DNA of 64,000 nt from JAFDZV01 sp048594725 (lineage in GTDB: Bacteria > Bacteroidota > Ignavibacteria > OLB7), in assembly GCA_048594725.1 (NCBI GenBank), contig JBMDXA010000164.1, forward strand, positions 4,107 through 68,106, in the 5' to 3' direction. The notes under the pieces were generated by a model. It saw only the letters and a program-made list of their open reading frames with translations. It was not told the origin of the DNA and ran no database searches. A program made the position numbers and the translations under genes. Of the stretch, positions 8,001 to 16,599 are shown one piece after another (positions within the stretch are counted from its first letter, which is position 1; every line of letters begins with the position of its first letter).

Positions 8001-10059
8001 GGAAACGACGCAGGACGTGGTTGCCCGCAAGAACCTGCTGGTCCGCATGGAAACGCCGCGCTTTATGACCCAGGGGGATGAGCTGGCGATAGCGACCACG
8101 GTGCACAACTACCTCCCGGTGGCACAGACCGTACGGGTGCAGTTCGCCGGGAAGAATCTTGCGGTGGCCGCGCACAGCCGCACCGTCACTATCCCGGCCA
8201 ACGGCGAAAGCCGCATCGACTGGCAGGTGACGGCATCGACGCTCGACACCGCGCGCATGGCGGTGCGTGCAATGGGAGATGATGAGTCCGATGCGATGGA
8301 GATGGCCGTGCCGGTGCTGCCGCGCGGGCTCCAGCGCAGAAACAGCTCCACGGTGCGCCTGGCACGAGAGACCTCCATCGGTACCATGCAGTTCCGGATA
8401 CCGCAGGGAAGCAGCCCAGAAGGGCGCTCGCTGAACATCTCTCTTTCCCCGTCGGTCAGCAGCTCCATGATGGGAGCGCTGGATGATCTGATAGGCTACC
8501 CGTACGGCTGCGCCGAGCAGACCATGACCCGGTTCCTCCCCACGATCGTGGTAGCGGACGCGGTACGCCAGCTCCATATCCCGTTCGACAGCACCAAGCT
8601 GGCGGAGATGCCGAAGATGGTGCAGGCCGGTCTGGATCGCCTTTACGGGTTCCAGCATGCCGACGGGGGTTGGGGATGGTGGGAGCATGATGAGACGCAC
8701 CCGTTCATGACCGCCTATATCATGTACGGCCTGAGCGTGGCGCGGACGGCCGGATACAAGGTCGATCCCGCCCGGTTCGATCGCGGTTTCGCCTCGCTCC
8801 GCCGCCAGATCGAGTCGCGCGCGCCGGCCGGCAACTACGGCGAGGAACGCTCCACGCTCGATGCCCCCTCGGAAGCCTATATGCTCTATGTGGCGAGCTT
8901 CATCAGCAGGGAACGGCCGGATAAGCTCTACAACCAGCGCACCGCCGCCCTGGCAGCAGCGCCGGGAATCAACGACTATGCAGTGGCCCTGCTGGCGCTG
9001 GCGGCATCGCAGCAGGGAGATCTGAAGCTGGCGAGCGCGCTCTCCGGCCGGCTTGCAACCACCGCTCATCAGACCGATTCCACGGTCAACTGGAGCGGCC
9101 AGACCTGGGATCACAGCTGGCAGAACGACCAGGTGGAGACATCGGCCTATGCGTTGAAGGCGCTGCTGGGGAGCAGCAGCCAGGATGAGATGATAGCCCG
9201 GAGCGTGGACTGGCTGATGCTGCAGCGCGATGGGAATTCCTGGGGCAACACCCGCCAGACCGCGATGGTGCTCTATACGCTGATCGACTATGTGCGCCAG
9301 ATGAGCCTTGCCGGCTCGCAGTACCGTATCGCGGTGAAGGTCAACGGCCGGGAGGTGTTCAACCGGAAGCTGACGCGCGATGAGCTGCTCGGCCCCGATC
9401 TCCGTATCGCTCTGGGCGCCGGCGATCTGCGCGATGGCGACAACGAGATCACCATCGAGAAGGATGGCGATGGAGGGCTGGTGGCATCGGCCGCCCTCAC
9501 CTACTACACCGAGGTATCCGCCATCAGGGCGGCCGACAACGGCTTCTCCGTGGAACGCGAATATCATACGCTCCGCAAGGAGAAAAGCGGCGAGGGATAT
9601 ATCTACCGGAAAGCTCCCTTCACCGGGACGGTTGCCAGCGGCGAGGAGATGCTGGTCAGGATCAAGGTGCGCTCCGGCATGGGACGTGAATATTTCATGC
9701 TGGAAGATCCCCTCCCGGCCGGATGCGAGGTGGTGAATGATGTTGGCGGATTCATCATCGAGGGGGAGAACGATTACAGCGGCGCACCGGCCGGAGAGAC
9801 CGGAACATGGCGCTGGTGGTATGCCAGCCGCGAGCTACGTGATGAAAAGATCGCGTTCTTCGCCACGGCCCTGGAGCCGGGGGAATACGAGTTCAGCTAT
9901 ATCCTCCGCGCGCAGATCCCCGGCATCTACAACGTGATGCCGTCGCTCGGCATGCTGGCCTACTATCCGGAAGTCTACGGCAACAGCAACCCGTTGCGAA
10001 TGACGATCACCGAAAAGCGCACGGCACGGCCGGAGGAGGAACTTCCCTCCCTCCGGTAA
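5041..10059 (+). CDS. Alpha-2-macroglobulin family protein 1, with CarboxypepD_reg domain and plug-like bait insertion (1672 aa)
   Basis: A secreted member of the A2M superfamily: protease-trapping, thioester proteins. The signal peptide (MNILIRHIRTCATAMLVLAS, ending AAAAQ) begins at ATG 5041; the frame is open to 4945 but that extension is not signal-like. Residues about 26-95 form a CarboxypepD_reg beta-sandwich (TGSLSGRIYDASNVPLQRAT). Macroglobulin domains follow, with the shared VEEYKKPEF block, then the A2M domain from FRDVMLW (residue 941), the thioester motif GCAEQ (Cys1157-Gln1160), an alpha/alpha toroid with GWGWWEHDE, and a C-terminal receptor-binding-like region (EYFMLEDPLPAGCEV). 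Between about 840 and 935, where the bait region lies in this family, is a segment resembling a TonB-receptor plug (GISIRSARASAGDEV, then GFGADYGDVLSGVVAVTNR). There is no lipobox and no adjacent pbpC. A strong terminator follows. Confidence 0.9.
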   Translation: MNILIRHIRTCATAMLVLASAAAAQTTGSLSGRIYDASNVPLQRATVRLLGTTKGAITKNDGSFLITGIPAGHYRIQISATGYPSKVVVTRITPDRTTQLNEGFSPSYAMAPYGDEVIFFNPARPVVYLPFHATIADAALSLKAYRLEETLEPFLAGHPGMPAKKPASPEETPRKGNRLAAIWEYNIPPGSSGGIEIPAPMREPGVYGVEVRDASQTLRRSYTVVVSEIGMIVKQTGEGVVAYLANAITGEREIGFPVTAAINGTPLGTFTSREDGTITIPIGTKYPAARTMLFYGEHDGDILLLTSTYNGLAAEDRSQIFLHTDKPVYRPEQKVNFRGIARKSRGSNDYTTVSSGLAYAEMHDSRGSTVARDTATISDLGTFAGSFQLGAEPPLGGYTITARVAGMQGSSSFAVEEYKKPEFAVAVEMSRASFKAGEAVEATVKARYFFGSPVSRAQVEYSVYRTPMPGSDTPAPGSAGAEKPNTMLIHTARGELKEDGTYAISYPTSKEDRRNYTYAIRVDVADNSRRTVSGNGSASVTHGDFEVKVETARNLYIAPDRMEAAVRIRRFDGKRGEKIPFILSARRIRWEKLDNGTTRQQTEILRNIAGVTDEQGNGTVEIGTMAGGYLELRAEAVSGADTSSGFRYVYSYDGVFDDWSMPGNEMQIVPEKEIYNPGERLRALVIPPTSGPDLFISAEGSRLHSYQVRPALNAIIVDMPVNEAHSPNFFLAVTAFSNGRQIDAIREITVPAEHRRIDLRITTDKKSYKPGEKGRLMVSARDHRGRPMRGVDVALAGVDASIYEISPDITSPMLATFYAPLVNAVATQGQIGPDQKIINDYLNAYRNRKASVGTIASTRVGNGISIRSARASAGDEVRELNATDIIELAAMPEEAIYTTASASSIREVEVLSSGFGADYGDVLSGVVAVTNRRAPPVIRSDFRDVMLWLPSVRTDSRGTAAVDLAFPDNLTTWRFAARGIDRNTSVGETTQDVVARKNLLVRMETPRFMTQGDELAIATTVHNYLPVAQTVRVQFAGKNLAVAAHSRTVTIPANGESRIDWQVTASTLDTARMAVRAMGDDESDAMEMAVPVLPRGLQRRNSSTVRLARETSIGTMQFRIPQGSSPEGRSLNISLSPSVSSSMMGALDDLIGYPYGCAEQTMTRFLPTIVVADAVRQLHIPFDSTKLAEMPKMVQAGLDRLYGFQHADGGWGWWEHDETHPFMTAYIMYGLSVARTAGYKVDPARFDRGFASLRRQIESRAPAGNYGEERSTLDAPSEAYMLYVASFISRERPDKLYNQRTAALAAAPGINDYAVALLALAASQQGDLKLASALSGRLATTAHQTDSTVNWSGQTWDHSWQNDQVETSAYALKALLGSSSQDEMIARSVDWLMLQRDGNSWGNTRQTAMVLYTLIDYVRQMSLAGSQYRIAVKVNGREVFNRKLTRDELLGPDLRIALGAGDLRDGDNEITIEKDGDGGLVASAALTYYTEVSAIRAADNGFSVEREYHTLRKEKSGEGYIYRKAPFTGTVASGEEMLVRIKVRSGMGREYFMLEDPLPAGCEVVNDVGGFIIEGENDYSGAPAGETGTWRWWYASRELRDEKIAFFATALEPGEYEFSYILRAQIPGIYNVMPSLGMLAYYPEVYGNSNPLRMTITEKRTARPEEELPSLR

Positions 10060-10092
10060 TGCACCGGCATCGGTACTATTCCCGTACGTTGC

Positions 10093-10137
10093 AGGGCATC
10101 GCGGCATGATGAGGATCGCTCATCGCCGCGGTGCCCT
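10093..10137 (+). terminator. Strong terminator after A2M 1
   Basis: AGGGCATCGCGGC pairs with GCCGCGGTGCCCT (one G-T wobble), with an inner GATGAG/CTCATC stem, then TTTGT. It starts 34 bp after the A2M 1 stop, so the three A2M genes are probably separate transcription units. Confidence 0.75.
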
Positions 10138-10159
10138 TTGTACATCAAGAGACGGGGAT

Positions 10160-10318
10160 ATTTTCGATTTTGGATTTTCGATTTTCGATTGGGGAACGAT
10201 GGCCGGCTCCGATGCATCTTCAAGCCGGATTTTCCGCCGGGCTTGCAACAGTGGGCGACGGACTACAGGCAACGGACTCCCTCGTAAATCAGAAATCGTA
10301 CATCGTAAATCCCGTTAC
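10160..10318. repeat. Two opposed heptameric repeat arrays in the A2M 1 - A2M 2 gap
   Basis: 10160-10194 on the plus strand reads TTTTCGATTTTGGATTTTCG and on to GATTGGGG. 10283-10318 is a degenerate array in the opposite orientation (CGTAAATCAGAAATCG and following). The gap from 10060 to 10412 holds the terminator, these arrays and a GGCGACGGACTACAGGC-type word (10251-10280); no gene is seen. Confidence 0.6.
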
Positions 10319-10412
10319 GCGCTCCGGATTCAACGTCTTACCTACAGAAAGGTCTGATGCACAGCCTCCGAATATGAAGAATTGCAGACGATAGAAGAAC
10401 CCAGGCACAGCA

Positions 10413-13400
10413 ATGAAATTCAATCCTCTCCTCACGAAAATTCTCATCATCCTCTCGGCTATGGCCGCATTTGCATTCAACGGCGATGATAATCCGGTGG
10501 AGTTCTATCTCTCCACCAACCGCATCTACAGTCCCGGCGATCAGGGCATCTCCGTTGATTTCGGCGGGCGGATAGACCGGCAGAGAACCCTGGAACTCCA
10601 GGCGTTCCGGATACTCGATCCGGTACAGTTCTTCCTGGCCCAGCAGAACCCCCATTCCCCCGGCTCTTCGTCGGCGGAGGGGAAAGATCCGTTCAACCTC
10701 CGCGATGCGAAACGCTTCACCTCGGTGGCGAAATGGGACCACAGGGTGAAGTCGCGCGATAAATACTGGCAGTACGAGTCGATCCCGGTTCCGCTGAAGG
10801 AAAAAGGGGTCTATCTGGTGCAGGCCGGGGCCAGCGGCAAGGTGGCATCCACGGTGGTGATCGTCACCGAGCTCGGCATGGTGGTGAAACAGACCAAGGG
10901 AGAGGCTCTCGCCTTTGTGGTCAACCGCCGCAATGGGGAGCGCGTCACCGGCATCCCGGTGACCTTCAGCAAGGGGGGCACCAACTCGGTTACCGCCACT
11001 ACCGGCGGCGACGGTATCGCCACCGCATCCACCGATGCGCTCCTGGAACGGGTTCGTGACGATGAGACCGACTGGGGAGGCTGGGGTTACGGAGGGCAGA
11101 TCGTGGTGCTGGGCGGAAAGGGGGATGATTTCGCCATCTCCGACTCCTATTATTACGGTTCCTACGGGCAGGGTGCCGGCAGTACCCTCTTCTACCTTCA
11201 TACCGATCGCCCGGTCTACCGCCCCGCACAGAACGTCTACTATCGCGGTATCGCCCGGCGCGTCGGCGATGACGGCACCTACCAGGATGTGAAGGAGGAT
11301 TCGGCCCATATCGAGGTGACCGATGCACGCGGCGGCTCCATCGCCAAGGATACCCTCCCGATCTCCGACTTCGGCACCTTCAACGGCGAGCTTACCCTGG
11401 CCGATGAGCCGCCGCTCGGCAATTATACCATCACCGTCACCATCGGCGACCGGCAGCAGAGCTTCAATTTCGCCGTGGAGGAATACAAGAAGCCGGAATA
11501 CGAGGTGATAGTCTCCACCGACAAGGAACAGTATACCCGCGGGGATGCTATCAAGGCCAGGGTGAAGGCAGATTATTATTTCGGCTCCCCGGTTGCCGAG
11601 GGAGAGGTGGAATATTTCGTCTACCGCTCCCGCTACTGGCGCCCCTGGTGGTGGCGTTCGAAATGGTCGTATCTGTTCGAGGATGGCGATGGCAGGTACT
11701 ACGGGCGCTCCAATATGGAGATGGTCCACTCCGGGCGCGGCAAGCTGAACCCCGACGGCACCTATGAGTTCAGCTACGCCACCCCCGCGGATGCCGATGA
11801 CGACTACACCTACCGGATCCAGGCCAACGTGGTGGACGCCAGCCGCCGCTCCATCGCCGGCTCGGCGTCGGTCAGGGTGACGCGCGGCGAATTCTATGTC
11901 ACCGCCGCTACCGGCAAGTATGTCTACAAGCCGGATGAGGAGGCGGTTGTGAACGTGGAGACGATCGCGTTCGATGGCGACAAGGGGATCTCCGCGCCGT
12001 TCGATGTCCGCGTTGAACGGGTCTGGTGGGATGAGCGCCCGCGCGATCGTGGCGGCCGCCGCGAGGAGATCGTCTGGCGCGGCTCCGGCTCCACCAATGC
12101 CGACGGCACCGGCTCGGTGAAGTTCAAGGTGGGCAGGGCCGGCTACTACTCGGTAGTGGTGGAGGCCAAGGACAGGCGCGGCAACAAGGTGAGCGCCACC
12201 GGCTCCATGTACGTTACCGACGGCTCCTATGCGCAGTGGTACAATGAAGACCCCAGCGCCGTGCAGATCATCCCGGACCGCGATCTGTACAAGCCCGGGG
12301 AGACCATGAGCGCGCTGGTCATCATGCCGGTGCCGAACATCGATGTGCTGATAAGCAGGGAGGGCTCGGCGCTCTACGGCTATCAGGTGGAACGCCTCAG
12401 CTCCACATCGGCAATCGTGCGGGTGAAGATCGAGGATCGCCTGGCTCCGATGTTCTATATGAATGCCTCGGCCATCGCCGGAGAGCAGTTCTACAACGGC
12501 AGCACCCGCGTGGCCGTGGAGCCCGAGGGGAAGGTGATACGCCTGGAGGTGAAGACCGATCGCCCGGAATACAAGCCGGGAGAGAAGGGGAAGGTGACCG
12601 TGCGCGCCATCGGCGGTGACGGCGAGCCGGTGCCGGGAACCGATATCGCCATCGGCGTGGTGGATGAGGCGCTCTACGCCATCCGCCCGGATGCCACACA
12701 GGATATCCAGAAGGCGTTCTACGGTCCCCGTGGCAACGACGTGATGACCAATACCTCGCTCAACTTCAGCTTCTATGCCCACGCCCAGGCCGGCAATGTG
12801 GGGGCACGCGGCATGGCCGCCGAATCGGATGCCGCCATGGCTCCCCCTCCCCCGCCGGCCCCGATGATGGCGAAACGGGCAATGCTCCAGGACGGCCAGC
12901 AGTCGCTGGTGGAACCGGCCATCAGAAGCGATTTCCGCGACCTGATGTTCTGGACCCCCTCGGTCCGCACCGATGCACGAGGCTACGCCACCGTGGATGT
13001 ATCCTTCCCGGATAACCTCACCACCTGGCGCATCACCGCGCGCGGCGTCACCAGGGCGACCGCGGTGGGCCAGGCCAGCGCCGAGGTTATCGCCCGCAAG
13101 GATCTCCTCGTCCGTATGGAAACGCCCCGCTTCCTGACGGAGGGAGATGAGCTTGTGATAGCCACGACCGTGCACAACTACCTCTCCACCGAGAAGCGCA
13201 CCAAGGTGCTCTTCACCGCCGAGGGGGCTCGCCAGGAGAGCCGCGAGCAGGAGGTCACGATCGCCCCGAACGGCGAGCGCCGCATCGACTGGCGCATCAA
13301 GGCCGAGAAGATCGGCACGGCGAAGCTGACCGTAAAGGCGCTGACAAACGAGGAATCCGATGCAATGGAGCTTTCGGTGCCGATACTTCCGCAGGGAGTG

Positions 13401-15095
13401 CGCAGCGGCACCGGCGCGCTGGCCGATGTGGCCGAGGCATCCGGCACCCGCACCATCTCCCTGATGATGCCGGAGAACGCCGACCCGCGCACCGGGGAGC
13501 TTTCCATCGCGCTCTCCCCATCGGTGGCAAGCTCGGTGCTGGGAGCGCTCGATGAGCTTATCGGCTATCCGTACGGCTGCGTGGAGCAGACCATGAGCCG
13601 CTTCCTCCCCACCGCCGTGGTGGCCGATGCGCTCGATAAACTCGATATCCCCTTCGATCAGGCCAAGAAGGAGGAGTTGCCGAAGATGGTGGCAAAGGGT
13701 CTCTCCCGCCTCTACAACCTCCAGCATGACGACGGCGGATGGGGATGGTGGGAACATGATGAGACCAACCCGTTCATGACCGCCTATGTGATGTACGGCA
13801 TGGCCGTGGCGAAGAACGCCGGCTACGCCGTGCAGAGCGATCGCTACGAGCGTGGCATCACTGCGCTCCGGACCCTTATCGAAACCCGCAAGGCCGGGGG
13901 CGGCATGGGTGAGAAGAACGGCAAGCTCGATCCAACCACCGAAGCCTACATGCTCTATGTGGCGAGCTTCGTGGGTGATGCGATGGCGATGAAGTCCCCC
14001 GCCGATCGTATCCGGACGCTCTCCCGCCGCAGCGATGTAAACAACTACGGGCGCGCCCTGCTGGCGCTGGCGGCCCATTATCAGGGGGAGAAGGGACTCG
14101 CCGCCGAGCTGGCCGGGAAACTGGCATCGGCCGCGGAGACCTCCTCCACCGGCGCCCACTGGAGCGGCAAGAGCTGGCACTACAACTGGCAGGACGATCA
14201 GGTGGAGACCTCGGCCTATGCCGTCAAGGCGCTCCTGGAAATCCAGGGGGAGACCGAGCTGGTGAAGAAGGGCATCCACTATCTGCTCGGCCAGAAGCGC
14301 GGCGATGCCTGGCACAACACCCGCCAGACCGCCATGGTGATCTACGCGCTGATCGATTACGTGAAGGCCTCCCGCGAACTGGAGCCCGATTACTCCGTCA
14401 CCGTCCGGGTGAACGGCACGGAGGTCTACAGCAAACGGATGACCCGCGCCGATATCTTCGCGCCGGAACAGGGGGTGAAGGTGGATGCATCCAAACTCCG
14501 CAAGGGGGAGAATACCATCACCGTGGAGAAGTCGGGCAACGGACGGCTCTATGCAACCGCGCGCCTGGCCTACTACGCCACCGGTCCGGCCGTAAAGGCG
14601 GCCGATGCCGGCTTCAAGGTGCAGCGGGAATATTATACGCTCCGCCGCACCCTGAAGGATGGACGCTACATCTACACCAAGCAGCCGTTCAAGGGAACGG
14701 TCAAGAGCGGCGAGGAGCTGCTGGTGAAGGTGAAGATCGTCCCCGGCTCCAGTTATGAATATTTCATGCTGGAAGATCCCCTCCCGGCCGGATGCGAGGT
14801 GATAACCAACACCGACGGCTACACCATCCCCGGCGAGAACGGATTCGGCGGGGCCGAGGACCGCTACGGCTACGGCCGGATGATCTGGAACTGGTGGTAT
14901 GCCGACCGCGACGTGCGCGATGAGAAGGTTGCGTTCTTCGCACGCGAGATCGCCGCGCAGCCGTACGAGTTCAGCTACATCATGCGGGCACAGATCCCGG
15001 GCAGCTACAGCATCATGCCCTCGGTCGGCATGCTGATGTATTATCCGGAGGTGCGCGGCAACAGCGATGCGATAGCCATGCGGATAACCGAGTAA
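10413..15095 (+). CDS. Alpha-2-macroglobulin family protein 2 (1560 aa)
   Basis: A secreted A2M paralogue. The signal peptide MKFNPLLTKILIILSAMAAF ends before FNGDD; the same FAFNGDD junction occurs in A2M 3. There is no N-terminal CarboxypepD_reg domain. Macroglobulin domains include VEEYKKPEYEV, an Arg/Trp-rich YRSRYWRPWWWRSKW stretch and the typical PEYKPGEKGKVTV block. The bait-region equivalent (about residues 770-838) is Pro/Ala/Met-rich (APPPPPAPMMAKRAM) and unrelated to the bait regions of its neighbours. FRDLMFW starts the A2M domain at residue 841; the thioester GCVEQ is intact at Cys1056; GWGWWEHDETNPFMTAY marks the toroid. The C-terminus carries LEDPLPAGCEV and a final MLMYYPEVRGNSDAI block. 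Predicted role: trapping or covalent tagging of proteases in the periplasm or outside. The very long antisense frame over this gene is a codon-bias shadow. Confidence 0.92.
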   Translation: MKFNPLLTKILIILSAMAAFAFNGDDNPVEFYLSTNRIYSPGDQGISVDFGGRIDRQRTLELQAFRILDPVQFFLAQQNPHSPGSSSAEGKDPFNLRDAKRFTSVAKWDHRVKSRDKYWQYESIPVPLKEKGVYLVQAGASGKVASTVVIVTELGMVVKQTKGEALAFVVNRRNGERVTGIPVTFSKGGTNSVTATTGGDGIATASTDALLERVRDDETDWGGWGYGGQIVVLGGKGDDFAISDSYYYGSYGQGAGSTLFYLHTDRPVYRPAQNVYYRGIARRVGDDGTYQDVKEDSAHIEVTDARGGSIAKDTLPISDFGTFNGELTLADEPPLGNYTITVTIGDRQQSFNFAVEEYKKPEYEVIVSTDKEQYTRGDAIKARVKADYYFGSPVAEGEVEYFVYRSRYWRPWWWRSKWSYLFEDGDGRYYGRSNMEMVHSGRGKLNPDGTYEFSYATPADADDDYTYRIQANVVDASRRSIAGSASVRVTRGEFYVTAATGKYVYKPDEEAVVNVETIAFDGDKGISAPFDVRVERVWWDERPRDRGGRREEIVWRGSGSTNADGTGSVKFKVGRAGYYSVVVEAKDRRGNKVSATGSMYVTDGSYAQWYNEDPSAVQIIPDRDLYKPGETMSALVIMPVPNIDVLISREGSALYGYQVERLSSTSAIVRVKIEDRLAPMFYMNASAIAGEQFYNGSTRVAVEPEGKVIRLEVKTDRPEYKPGEKGKVTVRAIGGDGEPVPGTDIAIGVVDEALYAIRPDATQDIQKAFYGPRGNDVMTNTSLNFSFYAHAQAGNVGARGMAAESDAAMAPPPPPAPMMAKRAMLQDGQQSLVEPAIRSDFRDLMFWTPSVRTDARGYATVDVSFPDNLTTWRITARGVTRATAVGQASAEVIARKDLLVRMETPRFLTEGDELVIATTVHNYLSTEKRTKVLFTAEGARQESREQEVTIAPNGERRIDWRIKAEKIGTAKLTVKALTNEESDAMELSVPILPQGVRSGTGALADVAEASGTRTISLMMPENADPRTGELSIALSPSVASSVLGALDELIGYPYGCVEQTMSRFLPTAVVADALDKLDIPFDQAKKEELPKMVAKGLSRLYNLQHDDGGWGWWEHDETNPFMTAYVMYGMAVAKNAGYAVQSDRYERGITALRTLIETRKAGGGMGEKNGKLDPTTEAYMLYVASFVGDAMAMKSPADRIRTLSRRSDVNNYGRALLALAAHYQGEKGLAAELAGKLASAAETSSTGAHWSGKSWHYNWQDDQVETSAYAVKALLEIQGETELVKKGIHYLLGQKRGDAWHNTRQTAMVIYALIDYVKASRELEPDYSVTVRVNGTEVYSKRMTRADIFAPEQGVKVDASKLRKGENTITVEKSGNGRLYATARLAYYATGPAVKAADAGFKVQREYYTLRRTLKDGRYIYTKQPFKGTVKSGEELLVKVKIVPGSSYEYFMLEDPLPAGCEVITNTDGYTIPGENGFGGAEDRYGYGRMIWNWWYADRDVRDEKVAFFAREIAAQPYEFSYIMRAQIPGSYSIMPSVGMLMYYPEVRGNSDAIAMRITE

Positions 15096-15117
15096 CAACC
15101 CCGCAAAGAGCAGACAG

Positions 15118-15159
15118 GAGCCGTGGCGCATAAGAGAATATCCTTATTCGTTACGGCTC
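15118..15159 (+). terminator. Terminator after A2M 2
   Basis: GAGCCGT (15118-15124) pairs with ACGGCTC (15153-15159), with an inner ATAAG/CTTAT stem, followed by TTTCTATTTTC. It lies 23 bp downstream of the stop codon. Confidence 0.65.
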
Positions 15160-15163
15160 TTTC

Positions 15164-15196
15164 TATTTTCGATTTTGGATTTTGGATTTTCGATTA
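15164..15196 (+). repeat. Heptameric repeat 3' of A2M 2
   Basis: The plus strand reads ATTTTCGATTTTGGATTTTG and on to GATTTTCGATTAAAG, three to four clean 7-bp units. It immediately follows the terminator of A2M 2 and is oriented with it. Confidence 0.7.
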
Positions 15197-15300
15197 AAGG
15201 AGAAGAAACCTGGAGTCGCAGAGAGAATATCGAGAGAGAAGAGAGAGATGCCGATGGTGAGAAGCGAGTGCTCCTCCATCACTATGCTCTGAAGTATTAA

Positions 15301-15415
15301 GTACCCGGGAGAACGTTTTCTGAGGTTCTTCTTCGGTGTTGTCGCGGAGTTCCACTCCGCGACCCCTGCTGCTACCACCTCGCACGGAGTCAAACTCCGC
15401 GCGAACAGTGCGTCC
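15301..15415 (+). repeat. Composite palindromic repeat, copy A
   Basis: It has a left flank (GTACCCGGGAGAACGTTTTC, then TGAGGTTC), palindrome 1 GTCGCGGAGT-TCC-ACTCCGCGAC (15341-15363), spacer CCCCTGCTGCTACCACCTC, palindrome 2 GCACGGAGT-CAA-ACTCCGCGC (15382-15402), then GAACAGTG. The same order of parts recurs, inverted, at 32131-32240 and degenerately at 49385-49500 and 52451-52700. Confidence 0.75.
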
Positions 15416-15523
15416 GAAAGTCCGGAGTCGCAGAGAGATATATCGTTTCTCCGATACTTCATGCCGGCAGGTGTTCCAAGCACATTATCCATATACTATC
15501 TACCCCCTATTCCTCCATACCCC

Positions 15524-16300
15524 ATGACATTCAATCTACGCCAGACCGATCTCGCAGCATTGAATAGCCTTACCAAATATCCTTCGATACCGACATATCA
15601 TAGCCTCGACCCTGCAAACGGCGGCCTGCTCGACACGCATATCGATTTTTCCGGCGGCACCGTGGTGGCAACCGAAAAAATCGACGGGACAAATGCCAGG
15701 ATCATCCTCCTGCCGGACGGAAATTATCTGCTCGGCAGCCGCGAGGAGCTGCTGTATGCAAAAGGTGACCTTATTGAAAACCCCGCGCTCGGCATCGTGG
15801 AAACGCTGAAGCCTGTGGCGGAGAGAATCGGCGACCATGCCGGTCGGATGATCGTCTGCTACCTGGAGGTCTACGGCGGCAGGGTTACCGGCGCCGGCAG
15901 GCAGTATACCGGGAATGCGGCGCTCGGCTACCGGCTGTTCGATGTGCTCGATATCAACCGTTACGAGCCGCTCCTTGCGATGTCCCGCAGAGAGATCTCC
16001 GCACTGCGCGATTCCCCGTCCGGTATCGGAACCTTCCGCTCCGAATCCGGGCTCGACGACTTCGGCAGCCGCGAGGCGCTCCCCCTGGTCCCCCGCCTGG
16101 AAACTCCGGACACGGCACTCCCCGCCAGCATCGAGCAGACGTACGAGTATCTGCGTGAGGCCATCCCCGCCACCCGCTGCGCCCTGGATGCCGCCGCCGG
16201 AATGAAGCCCGAGGGAATCGTCGTCCGCACTCCGGACCGCTCGAAGATCGCCAAGATCCGGTTTCAGGATTACGAACGCACGCTCAAGCGGCGGAAGTAG
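15524..16300 (+). CDS. RNA ligase-like nucleotidyltransferase (258 aa)
   Basis: Carries the covalent nucleotidyltransferase motifs of the RNA ligase/DNA ligase/capping enzyme superfamily. Motif I is EKIDGTNARI (K-x-D-G, lysine nucleophile Lys52), followed by LLGSREELLY, motif IIIa-like VCYLEVYGG (Glu115), motif IV EGIVVR (Glu230) and motif V KIAKIRF (Lys241/Lys244). These enzymes form an enzyme-AMP intermediate and seal RNA nicks; this is a single-domain Rnl2/Pab1020-like size. ATG 15524 was chosen; the frame is open to 15461 but that N-terminus is Pro-rich and non-homologous. The substrate is unknown: RNA repair is inference. It sits alone between two A2M genes, with repeats upstream and its own ~220-bp leader. 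Confidence 0.75.
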   Translation: MTFNLRQTDLAALNSLTKYPSIPTYHSLDPANGGLLDTHIDFSGGTVVATEKIDGTNARIILLPDGNYLLGSREELLYAKGDLIENPALGIVETLKPVAERIGDHAGRMIVCYLEVYGGRVTGAGRQYTGNAALGYRLFDVLDINRYEPLLAMSRREISALRDSPSGIGTFRSESGLDDFGSREALPLVPRLETPDTALPASIEQTYEYLREAIPATRCALDAAAGMKPEGIVVRTPDRSKIAKIRFQDYERTLKRRK

Positions 16301-16599
16301 ATGGTAGCCTGGGAAGCAGGACCCGTGATCGTTCCGCGGGCTGCACCGGCTGCCAGTAGCCCGTGGCCGTTGTTGCCGAAGTACCGGTGAAACCTGCGGT
16401 TCCGCATTGAGGACTTCAGGTTCCCCGCCCCCAGGTTCGATGCCGGGGGTGTGGCATTCGCGCAGATTTCAGAGCGGCATTGCGATACCATGGAGAAACA
16501 TGCATCCGCCGCCTATCAAGATTCGCGTTATTCGCGGTTTACCCGTAAGTTTCGGCGTCCGCTCGTACTCCTTCTTCAGCTCGCTTCAGGGATTTGGTT
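16301..16599. other. Intergenic leader of A2M 3, no gene seen
   Basis: Contains a CGGGCT/AGCCCG inverted repeat near 16340-16370 overlapping a GTAGCCCGTGGCCG word of the dispersed family. There is no heptad array and no clear promoter. It should hold the A2M 3 promoter. Confidence 0.35.

Noticed and set aside
10338..15131. A 1597-codon minus-strand open frame covering the whole of A2M 2, and similar long antisense frames over other genes (16576-20736, 33741-37352, 55767-59168, 38229-41066).
   Set aside because: They mirror strongly coding sequence in a high-GC genome. Their translations are His/Arg/Gly/Asp-rich with no domains, whereas the sense frames show clear families. They are codon-bias shadows.
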